Counted from the first letter of the stretch, positions 1 to 7,712 are shown. The stretch is 22,765 bases of DNA from JBGOUJ01 sp041477005 (GCA_041477005.1 JBGOUJ010000045.1:1-22765); one strand, 5' to 3'. The notes: generated by a model not told the origin, from the letters alone. Translations and numbers: made by a program.

Positions 1-311
1 AGCATCTGGCGCAAGGCGACGCGAATTTCGATGTCCGTTTGGACGCTCTTCTTGAACCCTGTATGCTCCGCCGCAATGCTATAGACGCCGACGGGGAGGT
101 TCGGGAAGACGTACAATCCGGCGTCGGTGGCGTTTGTCTTGTATGCGCGACCGGTGGCGGTCTCCTTCGCTTCCACAGCAGCGCCTGGCACCGCCGCACC
201 GTTCGGGTCGATGATGGTGCCGGAAAGGGACCCGGTCGTTGTCTGCCCATAAGCTGCGATTGAAATACAGCTCAAGATCAAGAACCACAGAGTTCTTTTT
301 GCTGATTGCAT
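1..311 (-). CDS. TonB-dependent receptor, N-terminal part (carboxypeptidase-regulatory-like domain)
   Basis: Partial gene whose 3' part lies beyond the left edge; about 103 codons are visible. The translation starts MQSAKRTLWFLILSCISIAAYGQ, a typical signal peptide. It continues with TTTGSLSGTIIDPNGAAVPGAAV, then ATDAGLYVFPNLPVGVYSI and AEHTGFKKSVQTDIEIRV. This is the carboxypeptidase-regulatory / CNA-B-like plug extension found at the N-terminus of Oar-like TonB-dependent outer-membrane receptors, which are numerous in Acidobacteriota. The ATG at 309-311 is preceded by a GAGGGGG ribosome-binding site about 5 nt upstream. The gene would encode an outer-membrane protein; its substrate cannot be judged because the barrel is missing. 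A secreted protein with only this domain remains possible. Confidence 0.85.
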   Translation of the reverse strand, partial: MQSAKRTLWFLILSCISIAAYGQTTTGSLSGTIIDPNGAAVPGAAVEAKETATGRAYKTNATDAGLYVFPNLPVGVYSIAAEHTGFKKSVQTDIEIRVALRQM

Positions 312-391
312 ACTAACCCCCTCTTGTTCGCGTCTCGGCGAACCTGAAGCATCCCAAAGCCTGGCGGTTTGGCCGCCACAATGCACCGAGA

Positions 392-421
392 ATTGTAACG
401 CCGAACCGAATCAGCAGTCAA
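392..421 (-). promoter_or_regulatory. Sigma70-like promoter of the TonB-receptor gene
   Basis: On the minus strand a TTGACT -35 box (416-421) and a TACAAT -10 box (392-397) are separated by 18 nt. Each matches the consensus at five of six positions. Transcription would start near 385, giving a leader of about 75 nt. That leader contains a perfect 6-bp hairpin: TGGCGG at 362-367, CCGCCA at 373-378 and a 5-nt loop. Confidence 0.65.
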
Positions 422-422
422 T

Positions 423-459
423 ACCAAAAGAGCACACCAAAAGAGCACCAAAAAGGCGC
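423..459. repeat. Tandem 13-bp direct repeat next to the -35 box
   Basis: ACCAAAAGAGCAC occurs twice head to tail (423-435, 436-448). A degraded third copy (447-459, 10 of 13 identical) follows. The array begins two bases upstream of the -35 box of the minus-strand promoter, a usual place for an activator site. No regulator is identified. Confidence 0.6.
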
Positions 460-648
460 TTTAGGCCTTGATAATCTGGAGATCGCGCGCAAGCGGGTCG
501 TGGCGATGACCGGCAATGCGAACTGGAACCGGGCCACAGGCCCGCAGCACGGCCGCCATCCCGATGGGGGTGCGACTGGATCTCTATGGGCAGGCCCGCG
601 CGACGGCGTTCGCCGGCCCGTCCGGGACATCCCCCGACGTAAGCAGCA
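460..648. other. Non-coding stretch downstream of the amidohydrolase
   Basis: The full gap between the TonB-receptor start and the amidohydrolase stop is 312-648. Apart from the promoter and direct repeats, 460-648 holds nothing I can name. A short plus-strand reading frame starting near 500 has no recognisable domain, no ribosome-binding site and no homologous look. No convincing terminator hairpin with a T-run is visible for the amidohydrolase. Confidence 0.5.
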
Positions 649-1884
649 TCAGTATTTCGGCCCCAGCTTCTGCCAATCCTGGCCGGCCAGGCCGTTGAGG
701 TCCCAGACCACCCGGCCGTTGCGGATCGTCAACTCGCAGATCAGCTTCTGGTTGCCGGAGTGGCGGGCGTTGCCGACGTCCAGGTAGCCGAAATTTCCCG
801 TCAGCAGCCGCAGCACGGCCACGTCGGCGTCCGCCCCCACGCTCAAAGTGCCGAGGTCGGGCCGCTTGATCTCGAGGGCCGGGCTGAGGGTGCTCATCTT
901 GATCACGTCGGCCAGCGGCACGCCCAGGATCAGGATCTTCGACATGGTCGTAGTCATGTCCTTCATGCCGGCGTTCATGCTGGTGACGTGCAGATCGGTG
1001 GAGATGGAGTCGGGGATCCAACCCTGCTTGATGGCCGGGTCCGCCTGCCGCCACAGGAAACTGCCGCCGCCGTGGCCAACGTCGAACTTCACGCCTCGTT
1101 TGCGGGCCTGGAAAAGATAAGGCAGCACCACGCCCTTTTCATCCAGCATGGGCACCGCCCCCAGGTACATGTGAGTGGAAATGTCGCCGGGCCGCAGCTT
1201 CTCCAGCACCAACTCTTGGTAGGGCCGCTCCGGCCGGAAGGTGCCGAAATCGACCATCACGGGGATGTTGGCCAGCTTGCCGGCCTCGACCGCCCGCTCG
1301 ACCGCCGTCCAGGCCGGCCCGCGGAAGTGCGCGCTCTTGACGCCGACGACCACCTGCGGAAACTGCTTCGCCACCTTGGCCGTGGCTTCCGCATCCATAT
1401 CCTCGGTGTTCTGTTCGACCGTGGCCTCCCCGCACATGCCTGTGCCGACGATGTTCAGCAGGGAGAGGACCCGGGTCCGGGAGCGGTCAATCACGCGGTC
1501 CTTGAAGTCGGGGAAGCTCCGCCAGCCCGAGCTGCCCGCGTCGACGATGGTTGTGACGCCGGCGCGGAAGGTGAAGCCGTCGGGGTAGACGCTCGAGTCG
1601 CCGCAATACGCATTGCGCCGGCCCGTGCCGGCGTAGACGTGGGTGTGAATGTCGACCAGCCCGGGGACCACGTAGAGCCCGTCGGCCGGCACGACCCTGC
1701 GGGCCTGCGCCGCCGGGATGTCCGCCGCCACCTGCGCGATTTTGCCGCCGGCGATGGCCACGTCCATCACCGCATCCAGGTTGTTCTTGGGATCCACCAC
1801 GTGCCCGCCTTTTAGAAGCAGGTCGTAGGGGGTCTGGGCCGCCGCCGCCGCGCCCAATAACGCCCAAAGCCATAGGAGTCGCAT
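649..1884 (-). CDS. Secreted amidohydrolase/deacetylase-family metallohydrolase
   Basis: Encodes 411 aa of the amidohydrolase superfamily, closest in look to the EF_0837/AHA_3915-type deacetylase group (known members act on N-acyl or carbamoyl compounds). A signal peptide (residues 1-17, ending AAAAAQ) indicates export. The N-terminal strand domain (LLLKGGHVVDPKNN) is followed by the metal motif DIHTH (His80, His82), a probable carboxylated Lys183 (VGVKSAH), His238 (STHMY), the DVGHGGGSF motif (268-275) and Asp297 (SISTD). Asp212 (VMVDFG) stands where the paralogue at 7713-8930 has a histidine. The ATG at 1882-1884 was chosen because GAGGTGA precedes it at normal distance; a GTG at 1894-1896 would lengthen it by four residues. 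The gene is divergent from metH with an 83-bp gap. Substrate unknown. Confidence 0.88.
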   Translation of the reverse strand: MRLLWLWALLGAAAAAQTPYDLLLKGGHVVDPKNNLDAVMDVAIAGGKIAQVAADIPAAQARRVVPADGLYVVPGLVDIHTHVYAGTGRRNAYCGDSSVYPDGFTFRAGVTTIVDAGSSGWRSFPDFKDRVIDRSRTRVLSLLNIVGTGMCGEATVEQNTEDMDAEATAKVAKQFPQVVVGVKSAHFRGPAWTAVERAVEAGKLANIPVMVDFGTFRPERPYQELVLEKLRPGDISTHMYLGAVPMLDEKGVVLPYLFQARKRGVKFDVGHGGGSFLWRQADPAIKQGWIPDSISTDLHVTSMNAGMKDMTTTMSKILILGVPLADVIKMSTLSPALEIKRPDLGTLSVGADADVAVLRLLTGNFGYLDVGNARHSGNQKLICELTIRNGRVVWDLNGLAGQDWQKLGPKY

Positions 1885-1946
1885 GTTTGAGTTCACCTCG
1901 GGGCCGCTCCCTCAGGGTCACGGTCCAGGAAAGGCCTATTGTAGCT

Positions 1947-1955
1947 TGCTAGAAT
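1947..1955 (+). promoter_or_regulatory. Candidate extended -10 promoter for metH
   Basis: TGCTAGAAT fits an extended -10 element (TGnTATAAT). No good -35 box is seen. A start about 6-7 nt downstream would put the 5' end within a few bases of the metH ATG, giving an almost leaderless message. On the opposite strand, TACAAT (1938-1943) could serve the divergent amidohydrolase. Weak evidence. Confidence 0.35.
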
Positions 1956-1967
1956 GGAAAGAGCGTT

Positions 1968-4900
1968 ATGTCCGGCCCAGAACATCGACGGGCGGTATTG
2001 TTGGATGCCATCGAGACCCGCATCCTCGTCCTCGACGGCGCCATGGGGACCATGCTGCAACAGAGGCAACTCACCGCCGCCGACTTCGGGGGGCCGTCGC
2101 TCGAGGGCTGCAACGAATATCTGGTCAAGACGCGGCCCGACGTAGTGCTCGACATCCACCGGGCCTACCTGGCGGCCGGCGCGGACATCGTCGAGACCGA
2201 CACGTTCGGCGCCACGAGCATCGTGCTGGCGGAGTACAACATAGCGGATGAGGCCTACGAGCTGAACCGGGCCGCCGCCGCGCTCGCCCGCCAGTCGGCC
2301 GACGAGTTCTCCACGCCCGCCAAGCCTCGCTTCGTCGCCGGCTCCATGGGCCCGACCACCAAGGCCATCACCGTCACCGGCGGCGTGACCTTCGACCAGC
2401 TCCAGGAAAACTACTACGAGCAAGCCAAGGGCCTGGTCGAGGGCGGCGCCGACCTGCTGATCCTGGAGACTTGCCAGGATACACGCAACGTGAAGGCCGG
2501 CCTGCTGGCCATCGGCCGGCTGGAGCGCGAGCTGGGCCGCAAGGTCCCGCACATCGTTTCCGGCACGATCGAGCGGATGGGGACCATGCTCGCCGGCCAG
2601 GCAGCCGACGCCTTCTGGACATCCATCGAGCACGCCGATCTGCTGGCCGTCGGCCTGAACTGCGCCACCGGTCCGGAATTCATGACCGACCACATCCGCA
2701 CGTTGAGCGACCTGGCCTGGACGCGCATTTCCTGCTACCCCAACGCGGGCCTGCCGAATGAAGAAGGCCGGTACCTGGAAACGCCCCAGTCGCTCGCCGA
2801 GCAATTGGACCGCTTCGTCCAGCACGGCTGGCTGAACCTCGTGGGCGGCTGCTGCGGCACCACCGACGCCCACATCCGGCTCATCGCCCAGATGGCCGAG
2901 GGCCGGCGTCCGCGCGTTCTCCGGGAACGATCCCACCGGGCCGTCTATTCCGGCATCGACCTGGTCGAGGCCGACGAGAGCTCCCGGCCGTTGCTGGTCG
3001 GCGAGCGTACCAACGTCATCGGCTCGCGCCTGTTCAAGAACCTGGTGGGCGAAGAAAAATGGGAAGAGGCCACCGAGATCGCCCGCCGCCAGGTCAAGAA
3101 CGGCGCCCACCTGGTGGACGTCTGCCTGCAATCGACCGATCGCGACGAGATCCGCGACATCCCGCCGTTCTACGAGAAGCTGATCCGCAAGATCAAGGCG
3201 CCGCTGGTGATCGATACGACCGATCCGCGCGCCGTCGAGCTGGCCCTGACCTACTGCCAGGGCAAGAGCGTCATCAACTCCATCAACCTGGAGGACGGCG
3301 AGGAAAAGTTCGAGCTCGTCTGCCCGCTGGCCCGCTCCTATGGCGCGGCACTGGTGGTGGGCTGCATCGACGAAGACAAGCTCCAGGCCCAGGCCTTCAC
3401 CCGCGAGCGCAAGCTGGCCATCGCCCAGCGCTCCTGCCGGCTGCTCACCGAAAAATACGGCATCCCGCCCGAGAACATTATCTTCGATCCGCTCGTCTTC
3501 CCTTGCGCCACCGGCGACGCCAACTACATCGGCGGCGCGGTCGAGACCATCGAGGGCATCCGGCTGCTCAAAGAGCAGATCCCGTTCGTGAAGACCATCC
3601 TCGGCATCTCGAATATCTCGTTCGGCCTGCCGCCGGCGGCGCGCGAGGTGGTCAACTCCGTCTTCCTTTATTACGCCACCAAGGCCGGACTCGATCTGGC
3701 CATTGTCAACGCGGAAAAGCTGGAGCGCTTCGCCTCGATCCCGGCCGAGGAGCGGCGCATGGCGGAAAATCTCCTGTTCAACACACCGTTCCCAGAAGGC
3801 GCCGCCGCCCCCGAGGACTGGCGCCGGCAAACTTCCGAGCAGAAGGTCGCCATCAACCAGTTCCACATTGCGGCCATCGCCGAGCACTTCCGGAAGGCCG
3901 GCGCCCGAACCAAGGCCAAGGCGGCCGACCTGCCGCTCGACCAGCGCCTGGGGAACTACATCATCGAGGGTACCAAGGACGGGCTGATCGCCGACCTGGA
4001 TCTCAAGCGGAAGGAAGGGGCCGCGCCGCTCGACATCATCAACGGCCCGCTGATGGCCGGCATGGCCGAAGTCGGCCGCCTGTTCAACAACAACGAGCTG
4101 ATCGTGGCCGAAGTGCTGCAGTCGGCGGAGGCCATGAAGGCCGCCGTCAGCCACCTCGAGCAGTTCATGGAGAAGTCCGAGACCTCCGCCCGCGGCAGGA
4201 TCGTTCTGGCTACGGTGAAAGGCGACGTCCACGACATCGGCAAGAACCTGGTCGATATCATCCTGAGCAACAACGGCTACCACGTGATCAACCTGGGGAT
4301 CAAGGTGCCGCCGCAGGATTTGATCAGCGCCTATCAGGAGCACAAGCCCGACGCCATCGGCCTCTCGGGGCTGCTGGTGAAGAGCGCCCAGCAGATGGTC
4401 ATCACGGCGAGCGACCTGCGCGAGGCGGGGATCCGCGTCCCGCTGCTGGTGGGCGGCGCGGCGCTCTCCGACAAGTTCACCCGGCTCAAGATCGCTCCGA
4501 GCTACGGCGAAGCCGTCTGCTACGCCAAGGACGCCATGACCGGCCTGAATCTGATGAACCGGCTGATGGATCCCGGAGAGCGGGAGGCGCTTCTCGAATC
4601 GCACACTCACGCCGAGGCCCCGCCGCCCGAGGCGCCGGTGGAGGAAATCTCCGTCCCGGTGACCGACACCCGCAGCCGCAAAGTGCGCCAGGATATCCCG
4701 ATGCCGCCGGCCCCGTACCTGGATCGCAAGCTGCGCGACGTGCCGCAACTGGCCGAGCTCTGGAGCTACATCAACCCGCAGGTGCTCTATAGCCGCCACC
4801 TGGGATTCAAGGGCCATTTCGAGCGGCGGCTCGCGGAGCACGACGAGAAGGCGCTCGAGCTTTACGACAAAATCGAGCAGTTGAAACAGGAAGCGGCGAA

Positions 4901-5513
4901 GTTCCTGAAGATCCGCGTGGTGTGGCAGTTCTTCGAGGCCGAGCGCGAAGGCAACGCGATCCACCTGTTCGCCCCCGGCGCGCTCCAGCCGCTCCACACC
5001 TTCCGCTTCGGCCGCCAGCGCCGCGAGGACGGCCTTTGCCTGAGCGACTACATCCTCGACCCGGCCGGCGGCCGCCGCGACCACCTGGCGCTGTTCGTGG
5101 TCACAGCCGGCGAAGGCATGCGAGACCGGATCGAGGCCGCCAAGAAGGCCGGCGAATACTTCCAGTCTCTCGCCCTGCACGCCCTGGCGGTGGAGACGGC
5201 GGAGGCCGCCGCCGAATGGCTGCACCGCCGTATTCGCGAGGACTGGGGTTTCCCCGACCCGCCCGGCATGGCCATGCAGGAGCGCTTCACGTCGCGCTAT
5301 CGCGGCAAGCGCTACAGCTTCGGCTACGGGGCCTGCCCCAATCTCGACGACCAGCAGGGCATGTGGAAGCTGCTGCGCCCCGAGGAGATCGGCGTCCACT
5401 TGACCGAAGGCATGATGATGGATCCGGAGGCCAGCGTGAGCGCCCTGGTCTTCCACCACCCGGACTGCGCCTACTTCACGGCCAGCGAGGAGACCGAGCT
5501 GGTCACGGCGTGA
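1968..5513 (+). CDS. metH: Cobalamin-dependent methionine synthase
   Basis: Encodes 1181 aa with all five MetH modules in order. The homocysteine domain (about 10-320) has zinc ligands Cys232 (GLNCATG) and Cys295/Cys296 (GGCCGTTD). The pterin/methyltetrahydrofolate domain is about 340-620 (LVGERTNVIGSR, IDTTDP, GISNISFG). The B12 cap is about 655-740. The cobalamin domain carries the base-off motif DVHDIG (lower axial His755). The C-terminal reactivation/S-adenosylmethionine-binding domain (about 900-1170) includes FGYGACPNL and EASVSALVFHHPD. It is a cytosolic enzyme moving a methyl group from 5-methyltetrahydrofolate to homocysteine. Length is close to the roughly 1200-1250 aa usual for the family, and nothing is missing. 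The 83-bp gap to the divergent amidohydrolase is too short for a full cobalamin riboswitch. The 3' end overlaps the convergent deacetylase by 11 bp. Confidence 0.97.
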   Translation: MSGPEHRRAVLLDAIETRILVLDGAMGTMLQQRQLTAADFGGPSLEGCNEYLVKTRPDVVLDIHRAYLAAGADIVETDTFGATSIVLAEYNIADEAYELNRAAAALARQSADEFSTPAKPRFVAGSMGPTTKAITVTGGVTFDQLQENYYEQAKGLVEGGADLLILETCQDTRNVKAGLLAIGRLERELGRKVPHIVSGTIERMGTMLAGQAADAFWTSIEHADLLAVGLNCATGPEFMTDHIRTLSDLAWTRISCYPNAGLPNEEGRYLETPQSLAEQLDRFVQHGWLNLVGGCCGTTDAHIRLIAQMAEGRRPRVLRERSHRAVYSGIDLVEADESSRPLLVGERTNVIGSRLFKNLVGEEKWEEATEIARRQVKNGAHLVDVCLQSTDRDEIRDIPPFYEKLIRKIKAPLVIDTTDPRAVELALTYCQGKSVINSINLEDGEEKFELVCPLARSYGAALVVGCIDEDKLQAQAFTRERKLAIAQRSCRLLTEKYGIPPENIIFDPLVFPCATGDANYIGGAVETIEGIRLLKEQIPFVKTILGISNISFGLPPAAREVVNSVFLYYATKAGLDLAIVNAEKLERFASIPAEERRMAENLLFNTPFPEGAAAPEDWRRQTSEQKVAINQFHIAAIAEHFRKAGARTKAKAADLPLDQRLGNYIIEGTKDGLIADLDLKRKEGAAPLDIINGPLMAGMAEVGRLFNNNELIVAEVLQSAEAMKAAVSHLEQFMEKSETSARGRIVLATVKGDVHDIGKNLVDIILSNNGYHVINLGIKVPPQDLISAYQEHKPDAIGLSGLLVKSAQQMVITASDLREAGIRVPLLVGGAALSDKFTRLKIAPSYGEAVCYAKDAMTGLNLMNRLMDPGEREALLESHTHAEAPPPEAPVEEISVPVTDTRSRKVRQDIPMPPAPYLDRKLRDVPQLAELWSYINPQVLYSRHLGFKGHFERRLAEHDEKALELYDKIEQLKQEAAKFLKIRVVWQFFEAEREGNAIHLFAPGALQPLHTFRFGRQRREDGLCLSDYILDPAGGRRDHLALFVVTAGEGMRDRIEAAKKAGEYFQSLALHALAVETAEAAAEWLHRRIREDWGFPDPPGMAMQERFTSRYRGKRYSFGYGACPNLDDQQGMWKLLRPEEIGVHLTEGMMMDPEASVSALVFHHPDCAYFTASEETELVTA

Positions 5514-6423
5514 TCACAATCGAGGCGACCTCGCGCGCCGCGATCACCGTGTTGACGTGGATGGTGACCGTGTCGTTCACGTCGAGGGCGTAGCCGCCGG
5601 CGAGCACCACGGCTACGGCGGCGCCGGTGTGGCGCGCGGCTTCCAGCACGAGCCGGTCCCGGCGCTTCAAGCCTTCGAGCGAAAGGGAGAGGCCGCCCAG
5701 TTGATCCTGGTAGTAGGGATCGGCGCCGGCCACGTAGACGACCAGTTGGGGGCGGAACTTTTCGACCGCCGGCACGTAGCGGGCCGAGAGCGCGATCAGA
5801 TAGTCGGCGTCGCCGGTGCGGTCTTCCAGGTGAATGTCGATGTCGCTCGGCGGCTTTTCGGCGGGATAGTTGTTGTACTGGTGGATGGAGATGGTGAAGA
5901 CGGCCGGGTCGCCGGCGAAGACGGTGGCGGTGCCGTTGCCGTGGTGAACGTCGCAATCGATCACCAGGGCGCGCTCGATCGCTCCATCGGCCAGCAGGCG
6001 GCGGATGGCCACGGCCACGTCGTGGATCGCGCAGAATCCTTCGCCATGGTCGGGGAAAGCATGGTGGAATCCGCCGCTGAGGTTGAAGGCCAGGCCGTCG
6101 GCGAGAGCCTTTCGAGCAGCCAGAATCGTGCCGCCCGTCGCCAGCCATACGGCCTGGACCATCCGGCTCGAATAGGGGATCTCCATTTGCAGGATCTCGT
6201 GGTAGCTGAGCGTGCCGGTCTTCAGGCGCTGGACGTAGCCGCGCTCGTGCACGCGCAGAATGTCCTCGTCGCTCGCCGGCTCGGGCTCGACGATGTCCTC
6301 CGGCCCGGCCACCCCTTGCTGCAAGAGGCGATCGTGAACCAGGCGGTATTTCTGGGAAGGAAAGACGTGCTCGCCCAGGTTCAGGTCGTAGCGGCCGGAA
6401 TAGACCAGCTTGAAGGGCAGCAT
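5503..6423 (-). CDS. Histone-deacetylase-family (AcuC-like) protein deacetylase
   Basis: Encodes 306 aa of the arginase/deacetylase fold, class I/AcuC-type. The catalytic set looks complete: the His pair in GGFHHAF (120-121), DCDVHHGNG with zinc ligands Asp158 and His160, Asp235 in GADP, and the transition-state Tyr278 in LAGGYAL. Such enzymes remove acetyl groups from lysine; bacterial AcuC deacetylates acetyl-CoA synthetase, while relatives act on acetylpolyamines. No signal peptide is seen, so it is cytosolic. The ATG (6421-6423) shares one base with the pta stop codon (TGATG), so the two are very likely co-transcribed and translationally coupled. The same reading frame is open further upstream inside pta, but that part is only the out-of-frame image of pta. 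It ends 11 bp inside the 3' end of metH, on the other strand. Confidence 0.93.
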   Translation of the reverse strand: MLPFKLVYSGRYDLNLGEHVFPSQKYRLVHDRLLQQGVAGPEDIVEPEPASDEDILRVHERGYVQRLKTGTLSYHEILQMEIPYSSRMVQAVWLATGGTILAARKALADGLAFNLSGGFHHAFPDHGEGFCAIHDVAVAIRRLLADGAIERALVIDCDVHHGNGTATVFAGDPAVFTISIHQYNNYPAEKPPSDIDIHLEDRTGDADYLIALSARYVPAVEKFRPQLVVYVAGADPYYQDQLGGLSLSLEGLKRRDRLVLEAARHTGAAVAVVLAGGYALDVNDTVTIHVNTVIAAREVASIVITP

Positions 6424-7397
6424 CACGCAGGCCGCGCGGCAGGCTGCGCTTGCAGGGCGGTCACGGCGGCCACGTAGAAGATATCGTCGGCGGAGCAGCC
6501 GCGCGAGAGGTCGTTGGCCGGCTTGTGCAGGCCCTGCAGAAACGGTCCCAGAGCGAGCGCCCCGCCGAGCCGCTCGGCCAGCTTGTAGCCGATGTTGGCC
6601 GCATTCAAATCGGGGAAGATGAGCACGTTGGAACGGCCGGCAACCGGCGATCCCGGCGCTTTGGAGCGGCCCACGGCCTCGACCAGCGCGGCATCCACTT
6701 GCATCTCGCCGTCGGCGGATAGCTGCGGGGCGCGCTCGTGGATGATGCGCACCGCCTCGATGACCTTGTCCACCAGGGGATGCTTGGCGCTGCCCTTGGT
6801 GGAGAAAGAGAGCATGGCCACACGCGGCTCGGCCTCGAGAAACGTGCGGGCGTTTTCGGCGGCGGCGATGGCGATTTCGGCCAGCTCGGCGGGGCTGGGG
6901 TCGGGGTTGACGGCGCAATCGGCGAAGGTGATGCTGCGGCCGTCGCGAAAGACCATCAGCATGAAGCTCGAAACCAGCCGAAAACCAGGCCGGACGCCGA
7001 TGCAGTGCAGGGCCGCCCGGACGGTTTCCGCCGTGGTGTTGGCGGCGCCCCCTACGCAGCCGTCAGCGTCACCGTTGGCCAGCATCAGATCGGCGAAATA
7101 GAGCGGCCGGCGGGCGATTTCGGCGGCCTCGCGCTCGGTCACGCCCTTCGCCTTCCGGCGCTCGTGGTAGATGGCGGCGTAGCGGGAAAATCTCTCCGAT
7201 TTCTCCGGCTCGACAAACGAGACCCCTTCGAGACCTTGCCTGGGGGGGCCGATCAATATGGGCCGGACAACCTTCTCCCGCGCCAGGCGAGCGGCGGCCG
7301 CCAGGACGCGCTCGTCGCCGCCTTCCGGAAACACGATCCGTTTGCCGAGAGCGCCGGCGCGCTGGACGAGCTTCGTGGTGAAGGCCTCGATCGACAT
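6423..7397 (-). CDS. pta: Phosphate acetyltransferase (Pta/Ptb family)
   Basis: Encodes 324 aa matching the short, single-domain phosphate acetyl/butyryltransferase family, which interconverts acetyl-CoA plus phosphate and acetyl-phosphate plus CoA. Diagnostic segments are IVFPEGGDERVLAAAARLA (about 21-39), ADLMLANGDADGCVGGAANTTAETVRAAL (about 102-130), FADCAVNPDPSPAELAEIA, MLSFSTKGSA, GEMQVDAALV and FPDLNAANIGYKLAERLGGALALGPFLQGLHKPANDLSRG near the C-terminus. The length matches single-domain Pta rather than the ~700-aa E. coli form with its N-terminal DRTGG part. The last strongly conserved segments suggest acetyl rather than butyryl specificity, but this is not certain. No acetate kinase gene is adjacent. 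Downstream lies the HDAC-type deacetylase with a 1-nt stop/start overlap. It is cytosolic. Confidence 0.93.
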   Translation of the reverse strand: MSIEAFTTKLVQRAGALGKRIVFPEGGDERVLAAAARLAREKVVRPILIGPPRQGLEGVSFVEPEKSERFSRYAAIYHERRKAKGVTEREAAEIARRPLYFADLMLANGDADGCVGGAANTTAETVRAALHCIGVRPGFRLVSSFMLMVFRDGRSITFADCAVNPDPSPAELAEIAIAAAENARTFLEAEPRVAMLSFSTKGSAKHPLVDKVIEAVRIIHERAPQLSADGEMQVDAALVEAVGRSKAPGSPVAGRSNVLIFPDLNAANIGYKLAERLGGALALGPFLQGLHKPANDLSRGCSADDIFYVAAVTALQAQPAARPA

Positions 7398-7446
7398 ATA
7401 AGCATCTTACTATTTGCGGTAGGACAGGCGTTGGCGCCCCAAGGAG

Positions 7447-7570
7447 GGCGTGAAAAGATGCCGATCTCACCCAAAGACGTTAAGCACGCCAAGAAAAGCT
7501 TCTTTGTTTCCTTTGCGCTCTTTGCTTGCCTCTGCGCGAAATCTTTCGGGCGGTTCGATTCGCTCGCTCC
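7447..7570. repeat. Dispersed intergenic repeat, copy A
   Basis: This spacer segment shares two blocks with 21855-21920. The first is GGCGTGAAAAGATGCC (7447-7462; 15 of 16 identical to 21855-21870). The second is GCGCGAAATCTTTCGG (7534-7549; identical to 21883-21898), after which similarity continues through CGGTTCGATTC. Copy A carries about 71 bp between the blocks, copy B only 12. The extra part is itself an imperfect inverted repeat of AAAGACG- and CGCAAAGG-type sequence (about 7466-7545). Confidence 0.7.
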
Positions 7571-7596
7571 CTTACGAAAAATCCCCGAAAACTCAT

Positions 7597-7673
7597 TTCA
7601 CCGCAGAGACGCGGAGCACGCAGAGGCTGGAGGCAGAGGGTGGCCTCAGCGCGCTCGGCGTCTCCGCGGTGAA
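7597..7673. repeat. Intergenic inverted repeat (CACCGC..GCGGTG type)
   Basis: The left arm begins TTCACCGCAGAGACGCGGAG (7597-7616) and runs to about 7626; the right arm is 7645-7673, ending TCTCCGCGGTGAA. Arms of about 29 nt pair with a few mismatches around an 18-nt spacer. From memory, similar CACCGCAGAGACGC-type repeats occur between genes in many bacteria. On the minus strand the hairpin is followed by T-rich stretches (complement of 7575-7595), so it could also end transcription from the amidohydrolase at 8930-7713. Confidence 0.7.
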
Positions 7674-7712
7674 TCGAATCGGTTTTTTCAGTAGCCTGCC
7701 AGGCTGGATTAG

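Noticed and set aside
500..787. Plus-strand frame starting in the gap left of the amidohydrolase.
   Set aside because: Runs into the antisense of the amidohydrolase, no ribosome-binding site and no recognisable similarity.
1893..5459. Very long open frame on the minus strand opposite metH.
   Set aside because: It mirrors metH with GC-rich third positions, has a low-complexity Leu/Gly/Val/His composition and matches no family. metH itself is complete with all motifs.
6424..6918. N-terminal extension of the deacetylase frame into pta.
   Set aside because: The extension is Arg/Gly/Ala-rich and is the out-of-frame image of pta; the deacetylase fold begins at MLPFKLVYSG (6423).
7398..7712. Short plus-strand frames across the repeat-rich spacer.
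   Set aside because: They are produced by inverted-repeat sequence, have no domain, and do not look like genes.
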